Below the pieces are notes generated by a model. The model had not been told where the DNA came from, made no database searches, and worked only from the letters and a program-made list of their open reading frames with translations. The position numbers were made by a program, and so were the translations under genes. A DNA stretch of 21,195 nucleotides, taken from a virus. Below are positions 1-5,296 of the stretch, in pieces; position 1 is the first letter of the stretch, and each line of letters begins with the position of its first letter. The stretch covers positions 1 to 21,195 of the IMG/VR virus record IMGVR_UViG_3300032245_001425. One strand, given 5' to 3'.

Positions 1-333
1 ACCACAGAAGGCACATTTGAAGCTCCTACAAACACCAAGTTTGTTGGTACATTGAACGGCGCTATGCGTGTGTTTGTAAACAGCTACGCTTCTGACACAG
101 CTTCTGTGTTGGTTGGCTACAAAGGTACCAGCGAAGCTGATGCCGCAGCATTCTACTGCCCATACATTCCATTGATGAGCAGCGGTGTTGTTCTTGATCC
201 ATCTACTTTCGAACCAGTCGTGTCATTCATGACACGTTATGGCTTCGTTGAGTTGACCAACACAGCAAGCAGCTTCGGTAACGCAGCTGACTACGTTGGT
301 GAGATCGCAGTTCAAAACTTGTCATTCTCCTAA
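1..333 (+). CDS. 23: Major capsid protein gp23, C-terminal part (5' end outside window)
   Basis: The frame is open from the first base and ends at TAA 331-333, giving about 110 residues of the C-terminus. It forms the hexameric shell of the T4-type head. The visible pattern matches T4 gp23 near its C-terminus: a GYKG-x2-E-x-DA-x3-FYCPYIPL segment, then DP-x2-F-x-PV-x2-F-x-TRYG, in the same order and spacing as in the T4 protein. This identification rests on recalled family sequence, not on a search. The tail after TRYG is short and ends in NLSFS, so the very C-terminus differs from T4. A strong terminator follows 32 bases downstream, so the gene is the last of a rightward head operon. No start can be assigned because the gene begins upstream of the window. 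Confidence 0.92.
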   Translation, partial: TTEGTFEAPTNTKFVGTLNGAMRVFVNSYASDTASVLVGYKGTSEADAAAFYCPYIPLMSSGVVLDPSTFEPVVSFMTRYGFVELTNTASSFGNAADYVGEIAVQNLSFS

Positions 334-364
334 TCAGAGAAACCAACCCAGGGATGGGAAGGAC

Positions 365-391
365 AAAAAAAGGGCCGAAAGGCCCTTTTTT
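365..391 (+). terminator. Intrinsic terminator after gp23, probably bidirectional
   Basis: GGGCC at 372-376 pairs with GGCCC at 381-385 around a GAAA tetraloop (377-380). An A-tract (365-371) precedes the stem and a T-tract (386-391) follows it, so the A and T runs can extend the stem, and the element reads as a terminator from either strand. It lies between the converging ends of the capsid gene and the TPR/glycosyltransferase gene and could serve both. Confidence 0.9.
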
Positions 392-396
392 GTTGA

Positions 397-1551
397 CTAT
401 ATTTTGTACCAACTGAGATATTGATGTATTTTGTCCATGACCGAAGTCCAGTCACCCATGGCGGGTTGACGGAACAAACTGGCTGTGCCATACCAAGGAC
501 TGTTGTCGCGATTCAACAACCAACGCCAGTCTAAAGCATATTGATTCAGCATGACCCAGGTTGGTCGACCCAGTGCACCACTGAGATGTGCCACAGCAGT
601 ATCCACGCTTAGTACCACATCAAGGTGATGTATCAAGGCAGCACTGTCACCAAAATTTCTTATGCTGCCTGGATAAGTTTTTACTCCGGCGGCACTCAAT
701 TCAGCTTCTTCTTCTTCGGTACAGTCGCATTGTAAATTGATCCACTCATAGTTGGGATTGCGTTTGATCAAGGCCAGCATGTCCGCAAATGGCACAGCCT
801 TGTGACGATTGATCCAGGTATCTCTACGACCACTCCAACAAAATCCCACACGCAATCGATTTTTTGGTCCTAGCACATCTGCCCAGGCCTTGGTCAACTC
901 AGGCTGAGCCACTAGATAATATTGACTGTAGCTGAGATTTTCCAGTGTGACACCAATCACTCCTGGAATACTCATGATGGGAACCCAGTAGTCAAATTCA
1001 GGCAGTGGTTGATTGAAAGCAACCAATTGACTGATTTGTTTGATGCTGGCAAACAACGGCAACAAGTTGTCATTGACTTGAACAACTACACGAGCACCTC
1101 TTTCAGTCAGGTCACCAACAAATCTTATAAATTGTATGTTGTCGCCGTGTCCTTGTTCGCCCCAGACCAGGATTGTTTTGTCTTTGAGATCTTGACCAGT
1201 CCACCTGGGCTGAGTGAAGTTGGGCAGTGCACCATTGAGATGCTCGTACTGCCAACGACTTTCATACGCAGGCCAACCTTGTGAGTAGTTGCCTTGGATC
1301 AGAAATGCCACAGCCAAGTTGAAATGAGCTGTGATATTACTGGGATCCAATTGCATGGCACGCAACAAAAATGGAACAGCACCAGCCGGCTCGCCTAGTT
1401 CTCTCAATACGTTGCCATAATTGTTGAATGCTGCTGCTGAATTTCTATCTTGTGCAAATGCCTGAGCATAAAATGACAGTGCGCCTTCGGGGTTGTTTTG
1501 TTCACGACAGGTGTTGCCGTGTGCTATCAATAGTTCTGTGTCCATGATCAT
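397..1551 (-). CDS. TPR repeat protein with GT9-like glycosyltransferase domain
   Basis: The 384-aa protein begins with about two and a half tetratricopeptide repeats (residues about 3-100, with A-x-NNYGNVLRELG and A-x-FNLAVAFLIQGN helices). A C-terminal domain resembling glycosyltransferase family 9 follows (about 120-384). Diagnostic pieces are WGEQGHGDNIQF (about residue 130), a GFCWSGR strand, and DTAVAHLSGALGRPTW (about 317), the sugar-nucleotide-side motif of heptosyltransferase-type enzymes. DWRW and R-x-NSPWY near the end are typical of bacterial TPR-GT9 proteins. The likely role is sugar transfer to a phage structural protein or host surface glycan; the substrate is unknown. It is the only leftward gene in the left half and converges on the capsid terminator. 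ATG 1551 is chosen; ATG 1545 and TTG 1569 are alternatives, since only a weak GGTGG lies upstream. The stop is TAG, unlike most neighbours (TAA). Confidence 0.85.
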   Translation of the reverse strand: MIMDTELLIAHGNTCREQNNPEGALSFYAQAFAQDRNSAAAFNNYGNVLRELGEPAGAVPFLLRAMQLDPSNITAHFNLAVAFLIQGNYSQGWPAYESRWQYEHLNGALPNFTQPRWTGQDLKDKTILVWGEQGHGDNIQFIRFVGDLTERGARVVVQVNDNLLPLFASIKQISQLVAFNQPLPEFDYWVPIMSIPGVIGVTLENLSYSQYYLVAQPELTKAWADVLGPKNRLRVGFCWSGRRDTWINRHKAVPFADMLALIKRNPNYEWINLQCDCTEEEEAELSAAGVKTYPGSIRNFGDSAALIHHLDVVLSVDTAVAHLSGALGRPTWVMLNQYALDWRWLLNRDNSPWYGTASLFRQPAMGDWTSVMDKIHQYLSWYKI

Positions 1552-1577
1552 ATTTAATTTGACCACCAACGACTCAA

Positions 1578-1607
1578 AATATTTGTTGCACCATAAATAC
1601 TTGCCAA
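1578..1607 (-). promoter_or_regulatory. Possible sigma70-like promoter for the TPR/GT9 gene
   Basis: Read on the minus strand, TTGGCA (1602-1607; 5 of 6 to TTGACA) is followed after 18 bases by AATATT (1578-1583; 4 of 6 to TATAAT), 27 bases upstream of ATG 1551. The match is modest and may be chance. It overlaps the rightward late-promoter motif, which would make the two promoters divergent and overlapping. Confidence 0.28.
1592..1599 (+). promoter_or_regulatory. Late-promoter-like element CATAAATA
   Basis: CATAAATA matches the T4 late consensus TATAAATA at 7 of 8 positions and fits the NATAAATA form reported for marine T4-like phages. It lies 91 bases upstream of the ATG at 1691, leaving a leader of roughly 80 bases with inverted repeats. 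Confidence 0.65.
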
Positions 1608-1662
1608 CGCAATTGGGCGTTTTATGCAGGCTTTAACCCCCTGCGTAGCGGCTAGAACCCGC
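1606..1662 (+). promoter_or_regulatory. Structured 5' leader with three tandem hairpins
   Basis: Three adjacent inverted repeats lie between the late-promoter motif and the ribosome binding site. AACGC 1606-1610 pairs with GCGTT 1617-1621. ATGCAGG 1624-1630 pairs with CCTGCGT 1640-1646 (one GU pair, 9-base loop). GCGG 1648-1651 pairs with CCGC 1659-1662. None has a T-tract, so they are not terminators. They could stabilise the mRNA or regulate translation. The hairpins are short and no thermodynamic calculation was done. Confidence 0.4.
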
Positions 1663-1690
1663 ATCGGACTTCTATTAAGGAGAAAACAAA

Positions 1691-2218
1691 ATGGGTCGTC
1701 CTCTAAAAATTAAAAAAATATCTGAAGCCAGCTATAACTCTAGCACCGGTGCAAATCCTGGTGTGGACATTGGTTTCAACGCATTCAATACTTTTATCAA
1801 TCCAGTGTTGCCCACAGGCGCACTCAACACTGATCAGTTTATTGGTGTAGTGGGTGGTTCTAACACAGTTGACACAGCCACATACCCAACTGTGAAATGT
1901 CGCGTGTTTATCACTGGTATTTCAGCAGAAGAAGATGGATACATCATCCGTCAAAAAGGGTCAAGAAAATTCCTAGTCGGCGGTACAACCAGCCGTACAG
2001 CATTGGTCTCTGGTGTTGCTTATGTGATCACCACAGTGGGCAACACTGACTGGAACTCATATGGTTTGTATGGCACAGCCGCTGTGGGCACAATCTTCAC
2101 AGCCACTGCTGCTCTGGCCAACACAGGCACAGGCCGTGTCAACGCAGTTGGTCAATGTGTGTTGTCCAGCGAAGCTGACACTGCACTCACAGCAGGCAAC
2201 ATGAACATCACTTACTAA
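1691..2218 (+). CDS. MGRPL-type phage structural protein, N-terminal portion (frame interrupted by TAA)
   Basis: The protein starts MGRPLKIKK, the N-terminus typical of a conserved T4-like cyanophage/marine phage protein of unassigned structural role, often near capsid genes (recalled from family knowledge). The start has an excellent Shine-Dalgarno, AAGGAG at 1677-1682. Residues about 75-98 include EEDGYIIRQKGSRKFLV, a conserved-looking core. Residues about 100-152 (ALVSGVAYVITTVGNTDW through GTGRV) look like an inserted beta module known from other phage structural proteins. The frame stops at TAA 2216-2218 after 175 residues, but the same frame stays open for another 272 bases without a credible new start. 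The intact protein would be about 266 residues. Probably a virion or head-associated protein; biochemical function is unknown. Confidence 0.75.
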   Translation: MGRPLKIKKISEASYNSSTGANPGVDIGFNAFNTFINPVLPTGALNTDQFIGVVGGSNTVDTATYPTVKCRVFITGISAEEDGYIIRQKGSRKFLVGGTTSRTALVSGVAYVITTVGNTDWNSYGLYGTAAVGTIFTATAALANTGTGRVNAVGQCVLSSEADTALTAGNMNITY

Positions 2219-2251
2219 CTGGGTGATTCAACTGCTACCAACATCAGCAAG

Positions 2252-2491
2252 TTGACTAACAAGTTCTTACAGAATTTTGCTGGTGGCGAAACTGGTGGTT
2301 CTGCCAACACAAACAATGTATGGAATCCTGATCAAGTGGTCAACAACGTTGAAATTGTGGCCAACTTCTTCACAGACGAAGGCACCATGCTCAAGAGTGG
2401 TGCTGAAGTGGCAACATGGGGCGCCAATGGATCTGAACAGAATTCAGGTGGCACCATGGATGTTGCTATTGTTGAAAATTACAACGCTTAA
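2252..2491 (+). pseudogene. C-terminal portion of the MGRPL-type protein, separated by an in-frame stop
   Basis: This segment is in the same reading frame as the gene ending at 2218 and is open from 2219. The nearest possible start is TTG 2252 with no ribosome binding site, and there is no ATG near its beginning. It carries LGDSTATNISKLTNKF followed by a Gly/Asn-rich stretch and NAEIVANFF-like sequence (NNVEIVANFFTDEGTM). D-x3-T-x2-I-x-KLTNK resembles the part that follows the core in related MGRPL proteins, so it is best read as the missing C-terminus. Explanations are a nonsense change (a single base would turn CAA, GAA or AAA into TAA), a sequencing or assembly error, or programmed readthrough. 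A terminator follows at 2512. Confidence 0.65.
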
Positions 2492-2511
2492 TTTTTACTC
2501 CGATCTAAAAC

Positions 2512-2541
2512 AATCCCCACTAAGTATTGTGGGGATTTTTT
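2512..2541 (+). terminator. Intrinsic terminator after the MGRPL gene, overlapping the next RBS
   Basis: AATCCCCAC (2512-2520) pairs perfectly with GTGGGGATT (2529-2537) across an 8-base loop, and T residues continue to 2541. The 9-bp stem with a T-run is a standard intrinsic terminator. The next gene's ATG is at 2542, immediately after the T-run. Confidence 0.85.
2531..2535 (+). promoter_or_regulatory. Ribosome binding site GGGGA embedded in the terminator's 3' arm
   Basis: GGGGA lies 6 bases before ATG 2542 and is the only Shine-Dalgarno-like sequence for that gene. When the terminator hairpin forms, this site is base-paired with CCCC of the 5' arm. It also argues for ATG 2542 as the start rather than the earlier TTG 2527. 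Confidence 0.55.
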
Positions 2542-3129
2542 ATGATTACAGCATTTGTTTTGGGCAACGGTGTCAGCCGTCAAGCAGTTTCTTTGCCTGC
2601 ATTAAAATCACACGGATCCATTTATGGATGCAATGCCTTGCACAGAGAATTTGTGCCCGATGTGCTGGTGGCCACAGACAGTCCAATATCTACACATATA
2701 CAACAAAGTGGATACAGCAAAAACAACAAATTCTACACACGCAAACCACAAGAAGGAACAGGTGCATTGAGTGTGCCTTCCCAGTATCGTGGATTCAGTT
2801 CTGGTCCAATTGCTGTGGGCATAGCGGCCATTGATGGGCATCAAAAAATATATCTGTTGGGATTTGATCTTGGCCCTGACAAAAATCAAAAATTCAATAA
2901 TGTTTATGCAGGAACAGAATTCTATAAGCCAGTTAACTCCTCACCTACCTTCACAGGAAATTGGATAAAACAATTGATTAGAATTGCAAAAGATTATCCA
3001 CAAGTGCAATTTGTTCGCGTAGCAGGACCAACCACTGCACAAATACCAGATTTTTCAACAGTACCGAACATGCAAAATCTAGATGTCAACACACTATTAG
3101 ACCGCATAAATAACAAAAAGGATCTATAA
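2542..3129 (+). CDS. Unrecognised protein with N-terminal LGNG motif; paralogue of 18373-19035
   Basis: A 195-aa protein of unassigned function. It begins ITAFVLGNGVSR, a hydrophobic strand followed by a Gly-rich turn, then YGCNALHREF and DVLVATD. This strand-turn-helix order recalls Rossmann-like families such as DUF115 and GT29/GT42 sialyltransferases, but the resemblance is only in outline. The second half carries GIAAIDGHQKIYLLGFDLG (about 95-113), then YPQVQF, VAGPTT and VPNMQ. The same series appears in the protein at 18373-19035 (AAFDGHKEIFLLGY, YPGVQF, VGEATI, LPNVQ), so the two are homologous. It has no signal peptide or membrane segment. The start is ATG 2542, with GGGGA 7 bases upstream inside a terminator. 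The stop abuts the next gene's ATG. It may be a sugar-related enzyme or a fibre-associated factor. Confidence 0.8.
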   Translation: MITAFVLGNGVSRQAVSLPALKSHGSIYGCNALHREFVPDVLVATDSPISTHIQQSGYSKNNKFYTRKPQEGTGALSVPSQYRGFSSGPIAVGIAAIDGHQKIYLLGFDLGPDKNQKFNNVYAGTEFYKPVNSSPTFTGNWIKQLIRIAKDYPQVQFVRVAGPTTAQIPDFSTVPNMQNLDVNTLLDRINNKKDL

Positions 3130-3741
3130 ATGTCAACATACAAGAATATCAGCAGCGATTGGTATATCACCGTTGATGGTGGTGTAGGTACTGTCTATGT
3201 AGACGGCAACTTGGATGTGGCTGGCAATATCACCTATGTCAGTGACATTGCTGTGAATGATTCATTCATTATTGTAGCTGCCAACAACACAGGTACTGTG
3301 CAAAGCATGGGTTTGGTAGCAACCAAAGTTGCCAATGCTACTTACGCTGGACTGCGATTCAATACCACAGCCAATGCCTGGCAAGTCAGCAGCAGTGTAT
3401 ACGCCAATGGTGCTCCTATTAGTGCGTACTCAACACTAGCATCAGGCGGCTCAGGACTACCGGGCGGCAACATCAATGACGTACAGATCAATGGTGGCAG
3501 TTCGACATTCACAGCCAACGGCAGTTTTCAATATGACATTGCCAATTCTAAATTGACATTGTCTGGTTATGAAGTGCTTGGCAACATTGGATCAGCACCC
3601 ACAGCAGTGGCCAACAGTGTGGCAATTTACAACAATCAACCGGGCGCTGGATCTACTGGACTGTATGTCACTGGAACCACAATACCCACCGACGAAGTCA
3701 TCAGCTTGACTCGAGCAAGATTATACGGCATTATATTTTAA
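3130..3741 (+). CDS. Small fibre-like structural protein
   Basis: A 203-aa protein rich in Gly, Ser, Thr, Ala and Asn, with no signal peptide. The N-terminal part (about 15-100) has VYVDGNLDVAGNITYVSDIAVNDSF followed by TGTVQSMG and a GLRFNTTANAWQV strand. It is the same module type as the N-terminus of the giant fibre (GNLTVQGTSTTIDTTI and SVDIGYIGRRG). A second module (about 113-140) has LPGGNINDVQING and GSFQYDIANSKLTLSG. This is a version of the GGSNTYVQFNDGG module seen in the second large fibre at about 13900-14010. It is probably a tail-fibre or decoration subunit. ATG 3130 directly follows the previous stop, with AAAGGA at 3117-3122. It is tightly coupled to its neighbours in a rightward cluster. 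Confidence 0.75.
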   Translation: MSTYKNISSDWYITVDGGVGTVYVDGNLDVAGNITYVSDIAVNDSFIIVAANNTGTVQSMGLVATKVANATYAGLRFNTTANAWQVSSSVYANGAPISAYSTLASGGSGLPGGNINDVQINGGSSTFTANGSFQYDIANSKLTLSGYEVLGNIGSAPTAVANSVAIYNNQPGAGSTGLYVTGTTIPTDEVISLTRARLYGIIF

Positions 3742-3750
3742 GGAACAATC

Positions 3751-4068
3751 ATGGCATCTCTTCAGACAGCAAACGTAACAACCGCCGCAGCCAATGCGTA
3801 TGTTAGCACAGGAAACACTGTGGTGACTTACTTGAGCTTGTGTAACTATTCAGCAAGCAATGTCACCGCCAACATTTTTGTGGTGCCCAATGGAGATTCC
3901 ATCGGAAATATCAACAAAGTAGTTTCCAATATTTTGATAACCACAGGTGATACATATCAATTCTATGCTGGCAATGAAAAATTGATACTTTCTAATTCAG
4001 ACAGTATTCGTGCCAATGCTAGTGCCAATAATTCAATATCAATTGTTACATCGTATACATCGGCGTAA
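3751..4068 (+). CDS. Small beta-structured phage structural protein
   Basis: A 105-aa protein with alternating hydrophobic and polar residues, consistent with an all-beta fold. The middle reads YLSLCNYSASNVTANIFVVP, then ITTGDTYQFYAGNEKLILSNSD and IRANASANNSISIVTSY. This order (chemically plain strands, then GDTY, then EKLIL, then D-x-IRA-x-A) recurs in small proteins encoded beside fibres in marine T4-like phages, whose function is unassigned. The start is ATG 3751 with AAGGA at 3740-3744, which overlaps the previous stop. Its TAA shares one base with the next ATG (TAATG, 4066-4070), so translation of the pair is likely coupled. A fibre- or baseplate-associated decoration protein is likely, but this is inferred from context. 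Confidence 0.72.
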   Translation: MASLQTANVTTAAANAYVSTGNTVVTYLSLCNYSASNVTANIFVVPNGDSIGNINKVVSNILITTGDTYQFYAGNEKLILSNSDSIRANASANNSISIVTSYTSA

Positions 4069-4472
4069 TGGGAAATTTTTTAAAAAATCGTCAACTGCAA
4101 TCTGGCAGTTCAGGTGTGGTTTTACCCACAGGCAGCTCAGCCACACGGCCTGATGCTCCAGCATTTGGCATGATACGTTACAACACTGATGTGGGATTTT
4201 GTGAATTCTACAACGGATCAATTTGGCAAAACTTGGGCATTGGTGGCATAATTGCCTACACCGTGGATGAATTCACAGGCAACGGATCTCAAACTGTGTT
4301 TACAATGAGCTTGGCTGAAAGCAGTGCTACTCAAATCATAGTTTTTGTGGGATCTGTGTATCAGGATCCTGCCACTGCTTACACAGTCAACGGTGGGTTC
4401 GACATCACATTTACCAGCGCACCGCCTAACACTGTTCCCATCAGTGTGATTCACACCAGAAACAACAGCTAA
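4068..4472 (+). CDS. Small fibre-like protein with PTG-ATRP and GNGS modules
   Basis: A 134-aa protein with two modules. The first (about 17-57) is VVLPTGSSATRPDAPAFGMI followed by RYNTD, then EFYNGSIWQNLG. The second (about 67-134) is DEFTGNGSQTVFTMS, then IIVFVGSVYQDPATAY, then ITFTSAPP. The same pair, in the same order, occurs in the next gene (4495-5214) and inside the giant fibre (about 10210-10540). The modules are common in phage fibre and baseplate appendage proteins. It overlaps the upstream gene by one base and has no clear Shine-Dalgarno of its own, so it probably depends on translational coupling. A structural role in the tail-fibre assembly is inferred. The stop TAA is embedded in a TAAATA motif that precedes the next gene. 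Confidence 0.75.
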   Translation: MGNFLKNRQLQSGSSGVVLPTGSSATRPDAPAFGMIRYNTDVGFCEFYNGSIWQNLGIGGIIAYTVDEFTGNGSQTVFTMSLAESSATQIIVFVGSVYQDPATAYTVNGGFDITFTSAPPNTVPISVIHTRNNS

Positions 4473-4475
4473 ATA
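4468..4475 (+). promoter_or_regulatory. Weak late-promoter-like element GCTAAATA
   Basis: GCTAAATA matches TATAAATA at 6 of 8 positions and lies 19 bases upstream of ATG 4495, overlapping the stop of the preceding gene. It is a candidate internal late promoter; the same octamer recurs before the gene at 12072. Confidence 0.35.
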
Positions 4476-4494
4476 TCCTATACCGGGATAATCT

Positions 4495-5214
4495 ATGGCA
4501 ATCAACTACGTAAAAGGGCAAATACTTGCAGCCAATCTTGAAAGAGATGGCATCAACTTGTCCATTAGTAATGCCAATGTAGGAATCAACAAAGTGTCTC
4601 CCACAACTGCTCTTGACGTGGCTGGTGTTGTGACTGTGGGAAATATCAGCATTTCCAATGTGGCCAACATAAACATGGGCAACCGTTATATAAACAATTT
4701 AAGTACGCCAGTGTTGCCATCAGATGCTGTACCTAAATCTTACGTGGATTCTGCTACGGGTAATTCACTGGCTAACTTGAGGGTGGCCAATACTACAATT
4801 ACTACAGACGGTACCATTGGCAACATAACCATACAGCCTACTAGTACAGGGGTTGTAATAATCAACACCACCACAGGCTTGGTGGTACCTGTGGGTACAA
4901 CAGCACAACGTCCCAGCCCTGCTAGACAAGGCACAGTGCGATTCAATTCAGACAATTTGAGAATTGAAGTATACGATGGCACAGAATGGGACCAGATTGT
5001 CAGCGGTGTTACCAATCAAACATTCAACGGCGACGGGTCAACCACTACGTTTACACTGAATAGACAAACTACTACAGCGGCAGCATTGATCATGCTCAAC
5101 GGTGTTACACAGGTACCTGCAACTGCATACAACATGTCTCCAAATCCCAGCACCACATTAATTTTTACAGAAGCACCTGCATCCACAGACGTTGTAGACG
5201 TGCGATTCTTGTAA
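4495..5214 (+). CDS. Fibre-like structural protein with shared AQRP/GDGS modules
   Basis: A 239-aa protein. The N-terminal part (about 1-100) has a fibre-type GNISISNVANINMGNRYINN strand series and STPVLPSDAVPKSYVD, the 'A-x-K-x-YVD' linker common in phage tail fibres. This linker recurs in the giant fibre as NDAASKIYVDN. Residues about 128-168 are the PVGTTAQRP module with VRFNSD and EVYDGTEW. Residues about 175-239 are NQTFNGDGSTTTFTL, VTQVPATAY, FTEAPASTDVVDV. No catalytic motif is visible. A tail-fibre or fibre-connector role is likely. The start is ATG 4495 with GGGA at 4485-4488; a TAAATA element precedes it. It ends at TAA 5212-5214, and the following 82 bases contain a new promoter. 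Confidence 0.78.
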   Translation: MAINYVKGQILAANLERDGINLSISNANVGINKVSPTTALDVAGVVTVGNISISNVANINMGNRYINNLSTPVLPSDAVPKSYVDSATGNSLANLRVANTTITTDGTIGNITIQPTSTGVVIINTTTGLVVPVGTTAQRPSPARQGTVRFNSDNLRIEVYDGTEWDQIVSGVTNQTFNGDGSTTTFTLNRQTTTAAALIMLNGVTQVPATAYNMSPNPSTTLIFTEAPASTDVVDVRFL

Positions 5215-5236
5215 TAATACCCACACACTTATTATT
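5213..5236 (+). other. AT-rich inverted repeat after the fibre-like gene
   Basis: AATAATA (5213-5219) is complementary to TATTATT (5230-5236) across a 10-base loop. The stem is all A-T and no T-run follows, so it is a poor terminator; it may be a weak attenuating or 3'-end structure. Confidence 0.3.
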
Positions 5237-5241
5237 GTTCT

Positions 5242-5265
5242 GGCTCTGATAAATAACTAAGAGCC
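5242..5265 (+). promoter_or_regulatory. Late-promoter-like GATAAATA inside a perfect inverted repeat
   Basis: GATAAATA (5248-5255) matches NATAAATA and lies 41 bases upstream of the giant fibre's ATG. It is flanked by GGCTCT (5242-5247) and AGAGCC (5260-5265), a perfect 6-bp inverted repeat. The ribosome binding site GGAG (5287-5290) is 6 bases before ATG 5297, so promoter, leader and start are well ordered. Confidence 0.6.
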
Positions 5266-5296
5266 ATAAATTGACATGGCTATAATGGAGATATAA

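Noticed and set aside
922-1284. A 120-aa plus-strand frame opposite the TPR/GT9 gene
   Set aside because: It has no family resemblance and lies antisense to a well-supported coding frame.
2216-2218. Recoding of TAA as a sense codon across the phage
   Set aside because: At least ten other genes here end cleanly at TAA followed by a new start or terminator, so TAA is a normal stop.
5271-5286. Perfect sigma70 hexamers TTGACA (5271-5276) and TATAAT (5281-5286) before the giant fibre
   Set aside because: They are only 4 bases apart rather than about 17, so they cannot act together as a -35/-10 pair.
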